Positions 1 through 10,306 of a DNA stretch of 64,000 nucleotides are shown piece by piece. The stretch's first letter is position 1. Each line of letters opens with the position of its first letter. Position numbers and translations under genes: made by a program. Source of the stretch: Heracleum sosnowskyi (taxonomy: Eukaryota; Streptophyta; Magnoliopsida; Apiales; Apiaceae); assembly GCA_030848705.1 (NCBI GenBank), contig CM061239.1:85666363-85730362 (forward strand). The letters run 5' to 3'. A model generated the notes under the pieces. It was not told the origin of the DNA. It did no database searches and was given only the letters and a program-made list of their open reading frames with translations.

Positions 1-2
1 GA

Positions 3-2306
3 ATGTTTAGGAACCCACACTTGTTGGATTCCTTGTTCATGCATTTTATTAAATTTAACAGCAGAAGACTTTTTGACTTTAGCAGTCCTGACAGGATTTA
101 CTCCATCAGGATTTGCTTTGTCAGTATCAGTATTAACAAAAGCATGCTTCACTATGACATTTTCAGTTCTATCAGACTTTGTACTACTTTCAAACTTAGG
201 CAATGGATCATAAAAGTTATAGTACAAATCATGATACTCTTTACATGTATAAATAGAATGCCATAGACTACCACAATGAAAACAGGAATTTTGTGGTTTG
301 TAAAATACTGATTTATTCCTAACATCAGACTTAGGAATTTCAGCAATTTTCTTCTTACTCTTTTTACAATCAATAGCAAGATGATTAGAGTTACCACAAT
401 TAAAACAACTCTTTCTAGGTGCATTTGGGATATACTTATAACCATTTTCTTTATTGATCCCAATTTTACCATTCCTGTTTCTCTTAACAGTAGCTCCCTT
501 TTTCTTATCTGTAACCTCACAGATTTTATCTTTAAGCTGTTTCTGAGACAATAGACCTACATTCTTAGTGACTTTGTTCATGACAGGTTTAGACTTTATA
601 ATTTTAATTCCTTGAGTAGAAGAAGATCCCTTTTCAAAAGTAGAATTGGAATCCTTACCAAAAACAAAATTAACAGGAGTAATCTTAGATTTGGTTGAGT
701 CTATAACATGTCTATAGGTCTTTGGACTGACTGTCTCATCAATGACAATTTTCTCTGCTAATTTCTTATCTTCATCTGACTTATATCCTAGACACTCTTT
801 CCAATTCTTAGAGGTATTAATCTCATGAAATTTCCTACCAGAGTCTGTCCAGGTTCTGATTTTCTCATTAGCATATTCAAGTTCTTTTTCAAGGGAAGTA
901 CATTTAGATGTCATCTCTAAGTGCATGTGTTTAGCATTATCACATTCTTTTTGTACTTCTTGCATACGAGAAAATTCAGCTTCTAATATCTCATTCCTCT
1001 TTCTAAGGTCAGACATCTCAGATAAGATTCTAGTATTCTCAGCAGTTTGACATCTAAAGCTAATATGTAATGACTTTAGAAAACGTCTTAACTCAGAAGC
1101 ATTATCAGTATCAAAATCAAAGATAGTATTTAGTACCTTATCATCAGGAGCAGCAGTTACATCAGCATTGGCCATTAACGCATAGTTGACTACCTCAGTA
1201 TCAGATTCTGAGGAAGAGTCCATCCAATCCTTGCTTGATGTGATGAGTGCCTTTGTCTTGTTGCATTCAGAAGCAAAGTGACCCATACCATTACACTTGT
1301 AGCATCTAACCTTTGACTTGTCAAATTTGCTACCCTTGCTGTCCTTTTTGATATACTTGTCTTTGTCTGCTTTGAAGATCTTTTTCTGAAAGTTGCCTTG
1401 TCTTCTATTCTTCCTGAACTTCATCCTTCTGAAGTTTCTGACAATCATAGCAACCATCTCTTCCATGTCTGAATCAGAAGATTCATCACCAGTATTGGCA
1501 TCAGAATTGCCATCAGTATCTGATGAAGAGTCGTCAGGATCTGACTCAGCTACTCTTGCTTTCCTTCTAGAGACCTCCATAGCTTTCCCTTTTGATTTTG
1601 CTTCTACATTCAAAGCAATTGACTTTGCCTTGCTGCTTTTCTTGTTCTTTCTCTGTTGAACTTCAAGATCATGAGTTCTTAGCATCCCATAGATCTCATC
1701 AAGAGACACAATGTTCAGATCATACTGGTGTCTAATGATTGAGGTCTGAGTATCCCATTCTTCAGGTAAAGCTCTAAGAAATTTGGTGTTTGAATCTTCA
1801 GTTTCATATACTTTGTCAACTAAGGATAAGCTGTTCAATAGTGTCAGAAATCTATCATATAGATCAGTCAGGCTCTCTTCAGGTCTTGCATCGAATTGTT
1901 CATATTCTTGAATCAAAAGAGCCCTTCTGTTTTTCTTAACAGATGCAGATCCCTGGCACTGAGTTTCCAAAGTATCCCAGATTTCTTTTGAAGACTTGCA
2001 TGCAATCACTCTGTTTGACATGACAGCATCAAGGCTATTATGCAAGATATTCTTTATCTTTGGTTCCCTGAGTACACGAGCTTTTTCTTCTGGAGTCCAT
2101 TCAGCTTTAGCTTTGACCACATAATGTTCTGGTACTGTATCTGTTCGTTCTACGAACTTTGTTGGTATATATGGTCCATCACGAATCCTGTCCAAGTAGT
2201 CAGGATCCATAGCCTCCAGGTACATCAGCATCTTTACCCTCCATGTAGGATATTCTGATATCTTTAAGATGGGAATCTTCATGCTTTCATACTTGGTTGT
2301 CGACAT
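3..2306 (-). CDS. gag: Sirevirus gag (partial at 3' end)
   Basis: Gag forms the virus-like particle and binds the RNA genome. The ATG at 2306 begins MSTTKYESMKIP, the usual opening of plant Copia gag (DUF4219/UBN2-type region). I checked the frame at both ends; it stays open to the window edge, about 768 codons, and ends in the motif VWVPKH that normally marks the gag terminus, so little is missing. Three CCHC zinc knuckles are visible: CYKCNGMGHFASEC near 1.3 kb, CFNCGNSNHLAIDC near 0.4 kb and CFHCGSLWHSIYTC near 0.27 kb. Three is one more than in the other two Copia gags here. A coiled-coil-like, charged stretch lies between the first and second knuckles. No internal stop was noticed, but I did not check every codon. 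Confidence 0.85.
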   Translation of the reverse strand, partial: MSTTKYESMKIPILKISEYPTWRVKMLMYLEAMDPDYLDRIRDGPYIPTKFVERTDTVPEHYVVKAKAEWTPEEKARVLREPKIKNILHNSLDAVMSNRVIACKSSKEIWDTLETQCQGSASVKKNRRALLIQEYEQFDARPEESLTDLYDRFLTLLNSLSLVDKVYETEDSNTKFLRALPEEWDTQTSIIRHQYDLNIVSLDEIYGMLRTHDLEVQQRKNKKSSKAKSIALNVEAKSKGKAMEVSRRKARVAESDPDDSSSDTDGNSDANTGDESSDSDMEEMVAMIVRNFRRMKFRKNRRQGNFQKKIFKADKDKYIKKDSKGSKFDKSKVRCYKCNGMGHFASECNKTKALITSSKDWMDSSSESDTEVVNYALMANADVTAAPDDKVLNTIFDFDTDNASELRRFLKSLHISFRCQTAENTRILSEMSDLRKRNEILEAEFSRMQEVQKECDNAKHMHLEMTSKCTSLEKELEYANEKIRTWTDSGRKFHEINTSKNWKECLGYKSDEDKKLAEKIVIDETVSPKTYRHVIDSTKSKITPVNFVFGKDSNSTFEKGSSSTQGIKIIKSKPVMNKVTKNVGLLSQKQLKDKICEVTDKKKGATVKRNRNGKIGINKENGYKYIPNAPRKSCFNCGNSNHLAIDCKKSKKKIAEIPKSDVRNKSVFYKPQNSCFHCGSLWHSIYTCKEYHDLYYNFYDPLPKFESSTKSDRTENVIVKHAFVNTDTDKANPDGVNPVRTAKVKKSSAVKFNKMHEQGIQQVWVPKH

Positions 2307-2342
2307 CTTTAGATCGTATCTGATTCAGAATTAAATCAGTTT

Positions 2343-2354
2343 GCTCTGATACCA
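2343..2354 (-). promoter_or_regulatory. Primer binding site (initiator Met tRNA), Copia0
   Basis: On the minus strand the site reads TGGTATCAGAGC, the standard complement of the 3' end of plant initiator-methionine tRNA. It lies two bases from the LTR end and fixes the orientation of the element. Confidence 0.93.
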
Positions 2355-2627
2355 ATTGTTGCCCAGTAATAATCTATTGTAGAAGGGGGGTTGAATACAA
2401 TAGAGTAAGATAATCGACTTCTTAATGTATATATCACAAATATGAAAAGAAAGATAACAGCTTTATTAAATCTGATATAAAACTGTTACAAACTCTCTCA
2501 AGAAATTCTGATGTTCTTGAGAGCTGCTAGTTTACAAAAACTCTCTCACGAAATTCTATGTTCTCGAGAGCTTCTATTCGATTATGTTCTCTCTCGAATG
2601 AATACATAAATCGAAACCAAGACTGTG

Positions 2628-2635
2628 TTTATATA
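2628..2635 (-). promoter_or_regulatory. LTR TATA box, Copia0
   Basis: The minus strand reads TATATAAA inside the LTR. It is correctly placed upstream of the U5/primer side for transcription into gag. Confidence 0.6.
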
Positions 2636-2784
2636 GTGCACACAGCTTCTCTATCAATAACAAGATAAGTCCTAATCAATAACAAAGATAGAAACCTATC
2701 CTTAATCGATAGCTACATTCTACAAACCAGGAACAAATAGAATAAACTTCCATGTTTATCTAGACTCCAAATATAACTCGAAGT

Positions 2785-2965
2785 AGGAATCCTGATCAGC
2801 TTCAAGTTCTGATGATCAATCCTGATCATAGTCTGAGTAGGAATCCTGATGATCAATAAGATACTGACGCTTGATCAAATACTGATGACCATGCAATACT
2901 GATGACGTCAGCAATCCTGATCAGTTGAGTCTAGCTTCTGACGATCATTGAATTCTGATCTAACA
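2785..2965. repeat. Cluster of ATCCTGAT / ATACTGATGA words in the Copia0 LTR
   Basis: Within about 180 bp, near-identical short words recur: AATCCTGATCAG, AATCCTGATCAT, AATCCTGATGATC, ATACTGACG, ATACTGATGACC, ATACTGATGACG, and AATCCTGATCAG again. Related words occur in gag at about 80-140 and 1490-1545. The words lie upstream of the TATA box in the transcription sense, where an enhancer would be expected. Confidence 0.75.
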
Positions 2966-3038
2966 TCCTAAAGTTGGAGAATCAACTTGGGAACTTGAGA
3001 GCGAGATGCTTGAAAAGTATCCGCATCTATTTTCATAA
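2966..3038 (+). pseudogene. pol: Gypsy1 pol 3' end (chromodomain tail), fragment
   Basis: The plus-strand frame encodes VGESTWELESEMLEKYPHLFS then stop (3036-3038). It matches, residue for residue in most places, the C-terminus of the complete chromovirus polyprotein ending at 47628. It is the last few codons of the chromodomain region. The rest of the gene is separated by Copia0 and lies off the left edge. Confidence 0.85.
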
Positions 3039-3079
3039 GGTTAGATTCTGAGGACAGAATCTTTTTAAGGGGGGAAGGT

Positions 3080-6000
3080 TATAACGACTCAGAAAAACGC
3101 TTGTACAATACTAATATTTAATAATATTTGAGTTCTATGATATGTGAGTATTGTGTGAAAGGTGGATATTTGAAAATGTGATAATTAGATGTTTACTTGG
3201 TGAATGGTATGGATTAAAATACTTGTGTATGCTTTTAAATGCATTTTATATGAATTTCTTATTAAAAATTAGTTCTTTTTGACCTTCCGGGAATTTTGTA
3301 AAATCATCGGAGACTCTTTTTATTGTGAAATCTTTTTCACAACCTTTATTTTATATTCTAGTATTTTCTAAAATTAGTGGAGGAATTTATTTTTGATTTC
3401 AAGGATTTAAAACTGATTTTATGAGTTAAATATCATTTATGTGATCAAAACTTTGAAAATTCATATTTAATTCAATTTTGATCATACATATATTTTAAAA
3501 ATATGGGGGAGCTTGTAAATTCGTATTCTTTGTTTTAAAAATAAAATTGTGATTTTTAGATATTATCTTCATTTTATTTCGAATTTTAGAAAGGCATTTA
3601 TATGGGTTTTCTTATTTAAAAATCAGATTTTGGAATTAGCAAGTTACTATTTTGCCCCTGGGCTTATAAAACCCTCAACAATCAGTTTTGCCCCTTTTCT
3701 TCATTCACCGCTCAACCCTCTCTTCTCTCTTTTCTCTCTCGGCAAAATCTCTCTCTCTGTAAAAATCTCTCTCCCTCATTCTCTCTCATTCTCTCAATTA
3801 TATTTGATGATTATGTATATGTATACATATATATATGTAATCGTGGGTGTGTGTATGTGTATGGCAGTGTGTGTGCGTGTGTATCAGTTGCATGCAAAAA
3901 GGGGTTTTGGCGATTTTGATTTGATTCAATCCCGAACCTTTGTTTTGTGATGATTCTGTGATAAGGAGATTGTTTAGATTATTATTGGTGAGGTTTGTAG
4001 AAGGAAACCCGATTTTCCGGGCACCTCCGAACCATGCCGCCGTCGGCAATGAGCTCCGGCGAGCCGACGGGGACGATGATGATGCTTTTGAGTCCGATTT
4101 TTGTATTAAAACTAGTATTTAGTGAAGTTATGAATTGCATGTTGAAAAATCGAATTGCATGTGCATATTTCGATTTTTCCCCTTTTATAAAATCGGTTTG
4201 AAAATTTGTTTATGTTGATGTTTAATTGTTAATCTCGATTTTATAGTGATTGCATGTTGATTAATTATGTTGAGTTTAGATAGTTCGGAAATTTTGATGT
4301 TAAAAGGTTTGATTTGGGGATTTTAGTGAAGTTACAAGTATTTGAATTGTTAACTTGTTAGTTTGGGTATTTGATAAATGCATGTATAAGTTGGGAAATT
4401 TCTTGAGAATATGAGTTTTAGTTTTGATATGGGATGATTAGTTGTGATAAGTTTTATGAAGTAAGAATGTTAGTGTTTAAAAGTATAGTTGAAGAATGCT
4501 GAATTTTCCAGAAAACTGTCTGCCTGTTCTGTTTTGATTGTTTGCATAATGTTGCTGCCTGTTTTAGACAGAGAGCCTAGAATGTCAATGTTCTAAATTG
4601 AATCTAGTTTGTGCACGCGCTAACCTTGTATCGATAGGATTTACGAATAAAAAGTTATGATTATTTTACTAAAAGTTGCGCAGCAGGGATTTTCTGTGTT
4701 TTAGTACCTAGTTTATACAGTTCGTTTTTAATCTAAATGAAGTGTTCTGAAGTTGAAACTTTTATTCTAAGTTTAGTTAGTAATCAGGAGGTAGCCTGTC
4801 AAAGTTGGTAATTGTTGGATGATATTTGGATTTATGAAAAATGTTTTAGTAAAGTATGCGCAGTCGATTTTTCTGTTTTTTTTTAGATGAAACATTGTTG
4901 TAAAAAGAGTTAAGGATATGGTTGGCATGATCAAGTTGATTTAAGGGATACCAAGTGTGGTATGATTTGAAAGGTATATTATTGTATATATCTATGTATA
5001 AGGAGCATGTCATGTGTATTTAAATGACAATGTGAGACTATATGGTTGATTGCCTATTACATGATTATAATTGTTTTATGGTATAACTATTATGTGTTTA
5101 CGCGCTTAGGATGCGTTGGGTAGTTTAGAGTAAAGGATTGGCATTTGAGAAAGAGCGTTCTAAGATAGAATATATTCTTTTGTAGAGTCCAAGGAAGTGG
5201 AACTTAAAGAGTTCAAGGAAGTGGGTCTTAGAGATAAAGGAAAGACTAAGGTGGAGAATCAGTGATTGTTCATTACCCTTTTTAGCTACCTAAGGCAAGT
5301 AATACAAACTTGCTTTCGTATTTCGATTCCATTGTTTCATTTTGACATATATGAATTGTTATCTTGCCTTGATTTACCTTTAGTTCTGAAAACACTTATT
5401 GTTCATTGATAACCCTTACCTTTGTTCATATATACCATGTTGAACTGTTTACCATGCTTTGTTTAGTTCTTTATCCTTAAACCTTTATACCCTGTTCATA
5501 TCCATGAATTGAAACCTGATGACCTATGATTCTATAACCTGAATTTGATCATATACTTATGCATTCCCTTGTTATACCTGAAAGTGAATACACCTAACTC
5601 TCATTCTAGTACATTTCCAGAACAGACCCGATGTTAAATATTTCCTATATTCCACTAATAGAAATCCAAATTGTTTTGATTGAACTTATCTGATTTCCAA
5701 AGGACTTCTTTATATCTGAACATGTTTTAAAAAGGAATAAAGCTTAGACTCATTTAAATTCTGATTTATGGTTTCCACGGATTCCTAAGATTGGAGGCGT
5801 AAGAGGCCGAGTAACGCCGGTCCAGCACTTTTTTTAATTATAATAAATGGACTAGGGATGGACTAGTCTAAAGGCCAATGTGTTGCCTAATGGGACCCAA
5901 TACAAGGACCAGAGGGACTGTGTGTCCGGTATGGGGACTTTACGTGGCTGATCACCCGTATTGTCCGGTGCGTTGTGAAAAATCTCCAAAATTACTTATT

Positions 6001-6634
6001 GTTTTCTTGAAACGGATATCTTGAAAATGAAATTGGTTTACCCTTTGAAATTGCATATTTATGCCATTGTTCCGATAATTCCTTTATATGGATTCTGCTA
6101 AAACCATGCTATATATTGATGTCGGAAACTGTTTTGAAGCTATATATTCAATTCATTGTTTTGATAATCCCATTGATACGGATTTTGCTATACCCATGTC
6201 ATACATATTGATATTAAAACTATTTCCCAGTGGATAACTGTTTGGTCATATTATTACTTGCTGGGCATTTGGCTCATTCTTTTTCCCTATTCTAACCCAC
6301 AGTGAAACGAGAAGATGGTACGTACATTTCAGACAGCTAGGAAGTCTTCCTATAGGGTTGTTTTTGGGATGCCAGCTCAGGTAGGTGATGGCCATATCTA
6401 GAAGGTGTTTTGTAATAGAGATCGTAGAACTTTTAAGTCATGGATGTAATAACTTTTGAGACTTATGTATTAATGAATTAGATAGTGGATGCTTGTTTCA
6501 CACCATCAACTGTTGAGATCCTTTGGTAGAGTTGGGGTCTAGTCTGCATGCTTATATTATTGTTTATGGGTTTATTTATGTATAGAGGTGGTAGTGACTC
6601 CCCGATCATGACCCCAGATTGGGAGGGCGTCACA
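3080..6634 (+). repeat. Gypsy1 3' LTR (about 3.56 kb, Tekay-like chromovirus)
   Basis: A purine tract (AAGGGGGGAAGG, 3067-3078) precedes TATAACGACTC at 3080, which looks like a decayed TGTAACGACTC. The LTR ends GGGCGTCACA at 6634. This length and these ends fit Tekay/Del chromoviruses. A TATA box (CTTATAAAAC near 3663) is followed by a CT-rich leader (3715-3800). A GC-rich patch is at 4015-4075. Several small ORFs here have no recognisable domain and are chance. No gene is seen. Confidence 0.8.
3661..3800 (+). promoter_or_regulatory. Gypsy1 LTR core promoter and CT-rich leader
   Basis: TTATAAAACC (3664-3673) is a good plant TATA box. About 30 bp downstream begins a long pyrimidine-rich tract of TCTCTC repeats, typical of plant Gypsy transcript leaders. 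Confidence 0.5.
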
Positions 6635-7690
6635 TTGTCAAAGCAATACAAGTAATAGAATTCTAGTTGATTGAATGTAACTTTGCTTGCTAGAATTTAT
6701 TACAAGAAATGTATTGAATGCTTCTGGTTGGCTCGAGTTAAATGGCAGAAGTAAAGAGATGATACTTTGTTTTTGCTTCTGTCTGTTTTTGTTCAAGTGT
6801 GTTGTCCTGCCTTGTTTTGAACATGTATTAGTATATAACACAAGTCAACAAAGCAAATCCACGCGCCAAAACCAACTGAATACAATTCATACTGGTAGTA
6901 CTATGCATTTAGCTTAGTAGTACTATCGGTAGTACTAACCAAATGACTTGGTAGTACTATCGGTAGTACTATGGCAGATATTACTATTAGTATAAACTGA
7001 ATAGTACTACTAGTACTTATTAGAAATAATAAACTGATTTAATATATTCTGATTTTAATTGATTTAATAAATGAATTAATTCTTTCAGAATTAATTCATT
7101 GATTAAATAAATTAAATAATTACATAAATAAATTAATTCCAGAGAATTAATTTATACATAAAATTACTTAAAATCTAGATTGATTAATTTAATATATGAA
7201 TTAACTCTGAAAGAATTAATTCATAGATTAAGTTAATTATCTTATAGAATAATATTAAAAGAGAATTAATTCCTAATTCTTAGGACCACTAAGACTGATG
7301 ACGAACTTCCACTGACTGACGTTGACACTCCATGTACTGTCTGGTTCATGAGTGACTAACTTTAGTGACTGTTCTTCATCTTTAACTTTAAGCTGTGATT
7401 CTTTTCTCCTTCTATTTAAACAAAGGACTGTAACCTGTACTTTTCTCCGTCACACTTCTGAAATCTCTGTCACTTTTAAATAGTTCCACTTCCTTGAATA
7501 CTTCACTGAGGCTTGAACAATAAATTGAACTTCTTTCAATGTAGAATAACTTCAAGTCTGTAGATGAATTTAATCTTCATTCTCTTGACAGATATAATCT
7601 TCTGAGATTCCTGTGACATCTGTATTTATTATTTACTTATTACATCTTGGTTTATGTTGAGTAGAATCCTCTGTGTTTACAAATAGGCCT
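6635..7690 (-). repeat. Probable Sirevirus LTR remnant
   Basis: No coding potential. About 7500-7560 resembles the upstream part of the Copia1 LTR: GAGGCTTGAACA and GAACTTCTTTCAA in the same order and orientation as at 10049-10080. AT-rich palindromic sequence fills 7020-7270. GAATACAATTCAT near 6880 may be the U5 signature with its G-run lost. Exact ends and target duplication could not be fixed; the first 200 bp may belong to something else. Confidence 0.4.
6893..7015. repeat. GGTAGTACTA word cluster
   Basis: TGGTAGTACTAT, TAGTAGTACTATCGG, GGTAGTACTAACC, TGGTAGTACTATCGG, GGTAGTACTATGG and GTACTACTAGTAC follow one another within about 120 bp. The core TAGTACTA is self-complementary. The cluster lies in a Copia-LTR-like segment and parallels the word clusters of the other Copia LTRs. 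Confidence 0.75.
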
Positions 7691-9086
7691 AGACATATGC
7701 CTTTCACAGTAACTCAGCACCTAGGCTTTCGTTACAATGTGTAGCACAACTCCAACTGGAGGGAAGGGGATATACGGGAACACCCGATACACGGTGATCA
7801 GCCATTGTATCGTAACTTTTCTACTAGTAGAAGGACGACTTCCTATTCGGTTATCACCCTGGCCGCATACGGGCCACTGTGCTAAGAGATCACTACCTCG
7901 GTGCCTATTTTGTCACCGGGTAAGCCTTAGCACTCAAGAGATCACTACCTCGGCGCCTATTTCGTCACCGGGTAAGCCTTGATAATTTTGGCACTACCCC
8001 GGCACCTGTTTCATTTCCGTGTAGGCCCTTCCAGTTCCCATTATAGAAAACAATATCAATGAAACGGGAATCGGAACTTAATCCTATTTTCCCCAAGTAC
8101 AATTACTTGTCAAAACTTTGTAACCGTTCAGAATTCCTTACTCCTGAGTATTTGAAGGGAGTAAGTCACAGAGTGGGTTGACATTAGTCAACGAAACTAC
8201 CGATGATTACCATGTATTTTGAAATCATGACCAGGGAGTTTATTGAAATTTTCAGAGTTAGCAAGTTTGAAATTCTTTACTTGAATGGGGGAGTCATCCC
8301 CAGCTATAGGTATTCTAGAGGAACAGTGGAAGTAAAACTCTGTCCTCGACTTCTTGAACTAGATTCCCAATTTCCGATGAGTAGAAAACACTATTCGCAT
8401 TTAATTATCTTTAAATATCTTAAGATAATAATTGGAAATCTCTGTTTTAAATATCTTTTCTAAAGATCAGAAAGTTTTGTGTAAATAGTAGAACCTTAAA
8501 TAATATAATAAGGTTCTATGATTTTTGAATCATATTTGGAATATTTAATAAATATCCAAATAATAAATATTCATTTATTATTCAATAATATTCTACTTAA
8601 ATGAATATTCAAAAATAATATTCATTTAATTAAGAAATATTCAAAATAATATTCTTAATAATATTATTTAGTATCACACATTAAATATCCAATAATAAAT
8701 ATATATTGGAATATTTAATCATCCCATTTAAAACATAGCTGTCCCTGGACCCTCCAGTATCTGACAGTATTTATTAAAATAACGTAGTAATTTAACTCCC
8801 GGTCTATTATTTTAAAATCATCGTATAAGTGCTCCATCCTTAGAGACTTTAAAACCTCGGTTTATATCTAGTATTTACCTAGCATATAAACCTTATATCT
8901 TACGAAAGATTTTACTAAAAGCGTAAACAGTTTAAAAAGTTCTCACAGCATTAAAGCAGAATAGATAGATATATATCAATCACATAAATCACAACAGCAT
9001 CTTTTATATGGTGTAGGGTTTGAAAACTTGCTTGCATCTATCATATGCATACATCACATCTCATCATTTTTAATACCATCACATCT
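7691..9086 (-). repeat. Decayed Gypsy-LTR-like sequence, minus orientation
   Basis: Read on the minus strand this has the plan of the plus-strand LTRs at 34382-37115 and 37429-41631: an AT-rich stretch of AATGAATATT/AATATTCATT units (8570-8680), then CTTGGGGAAAA, then a GC-richer ACCCGGTGAC section. A 52-bp tandem duplication begins at 7885 and 7937 (AGAGATCACTACCTCGG), with a degenerate third copy near 7990. No LTR terminus was identified. No gene. Confidence 0.4.
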
Positions 9087-9155
9087 ATATACGATGTGAG
9101 GTTTGAAAGCATACATATGTATTATGCATGCTTTCAAACCTCACATCGTATATAG
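9010..9155. repeat. Inverted repeat / palindrome at the Copia1 insertion point
   Basis: 9087-9113 and 9128-9154 are perfect 27-bp reverse complements around a 14-bp loop. The similarity continues outwards. Sequence upstream of 9087 matches, inverted, the sequence just right of Copia1 (34382-about 34450), for example GCATATGATAGATGCAAG. The original palindrome was therefore about 100 bp per arm, and Copia1 inserted into its right arm. Confidence 0.8.
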
Positions 9156-10217
9156 TGTTAGTCCTTGTGTATTGCAGAAGGGGGGGGGGGGGGATGAATG
9201 CAATACTGATAAAATTCAATCTAAATTTCAACAACTAAAATCAAGATTAAACGTTATCAGCAATATATGCAATCACGAACAGTATTTAGTAAGAACAAGA
9301 TTCACAAAATAAATGTTTTATTTATTTTGCAAAGTGTTGCTACAACCTCAAGAAAGAATTCTCGAGCTTCGGGTTTTTTTCAAAGACACTTGCTTGTCTT
9401 CGTTACTCTTCTAGAATGAGTTGATAGAAGGTATAGGACTAACCCTATCACTATCAGTCACGGGTTTGTGAAGCTACTGTCACTGTCAAGTGGCAGCTTC
9501 TTACAGATTGTCTTACCCATGTGACTTTCCTAAATTGCTAACATGTCAGATATACATTACAAAGAAAGCAACCTAGATTCATTCTATTTCCAGCTAAACC
9601 AATTCAGCAGATAAAGACTTGACCTTGCTCTTGAATTGATTCACTTTTGATTTGTAGTGCCTTGAAGCTTCTGTCGTAGTCTTGCAGACTTGGTGCAGCT
9701 TAGGGATGCTGCATCACGCCTGTTTCTTGAACATTTAAACTGTCACGGGATTTGACTGAGAAAGATACCTAGCATAAGGATCTTTATTGAGACAGTTACT
9801 TTTGCCGCAAAGCTTGCTGTCACAGGAATGATCTTTTGGTGACAGTATGAGTTCCCCGCATAGAGTGCTGTCGAGGATCCCAAACTTGCTGTCGAGGGCA
9901 ATAGTTGCTGTCGCGTAGTCTTCCGCCAATGTTGCTGTCAGAGTGAATATGCTGTCGTGACTTGCAACATTCTGTCTTCTTGTAATCTTACTGTCACAGC
10001 TTTAGGACAGTAACCTTTATTCATGTTGTCATCCAAAAAGCATTCTTTGAGGCTTGAACACATAAGTGAACTTCTTTCAAACAATACAACTAGAATAACA
10101 TTACATACTGATTACAAGAACATACTTTGGCTATGACAGTATGTTCTACTTAATTTTAAAAAATTAAGTACAATCAAAGTTAAGATGTTTCTATGCTATC
10201 ACCCATAAATCCCAACA
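9156..10217 (-). repeat. Copia1 3' LTR (1062 bp)
   Basis: Begins TGTTAGTCC and ends CCCAACA on the plus strand. A run of 14 G (9180-9193) lies just inside the end. At least a dozen CTGTCR/YGACAG words are spread from 9470 to 10140, densest between 9815 and 10010. A 64-aa minus-strand ORF (9735-9929) is a by-product of these words. A purine tract (AATTGGGGGAGAT on the minus strand, 10218-10230) abuts the LTR as the plus-strand primer. Confidence 0.95.
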
Positions 10218-10306
10218 ATCTCCCCCAATTTGTTTTTATGGAAAATAACAGCAAATTTACAATATGTGCTGACAACTTAACTAACAAGATCAGAATTCAA
10301 GAATTT

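Larger units (their letters stand above)
1..2965 (-). mobile_element. Copia0: Sirevirus-type Ty1/Copia retrotransposon, 5' part only
   Basis: Read on the minus strand the order is LTR (2357-2965), initiator-Met primer site (2343-2354), then gag running off the left edge of the window. Pol, any aORF and the other LTR lie outside. The element interrupts the last codons of a Gypsy polyprotein, which resume at 2966. The duplicated target is probably TCCTA (2966-2970), but the partner copy is out of view. The gag resembles those of the two more complete Copia elements here: same N-terminal layout, zinc knuckles and terminal WVPK motif. That places it in the Sirevirus group. Confidence 0.9.
2357..2965 (-). 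repeat. Copia0 5' LTR (609 bp)
   Basis: The LTR starts TGTTGCCC on the plus strand and ends CTAACA, directly followed by Gypsy1 coding sequence. Just inside the primer side is the G-run plus TTGAATACAAT signature shared with the other Copia LTRs here (2384 onward). A minus-strand TATA box is at 2628-2635. The upstream third (about 2785-2965) is packed with ATCCTGAT / ATACTGATGA words. Confidence 0.88.

Noticed and set aside
3838..3885. GT-rich microsatellite as a regulatory element
   Set aside because: Simple imperfect GT/GTAT repeat with nothing further to support a function.
3549..4122. ORFs of 133, 83 and 60 aa in the Gypsy1 LTR
   Set aside because: They cover a TATA box, CT-rich leader and GT microsatellite; no domain, overlapping on both strands. 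Chance ORFs in an LTR.
8188..8196. An isolated TCAACGAAA outside Copia2
   Set aside because: A single copy in decayed Gypsy-like sequence, compatible with chance in 64 kb; not counted as part of the Copia2 array.
9735..9929. 64-aa minus-strand ORF, present twice (also 33894-34088)
   Set aside because: It is inside the Copia1 LTRs, is repeated because the LTRs repeat, and has no domain. Its Cys/Leu pattern comes from the CTGTCG words.
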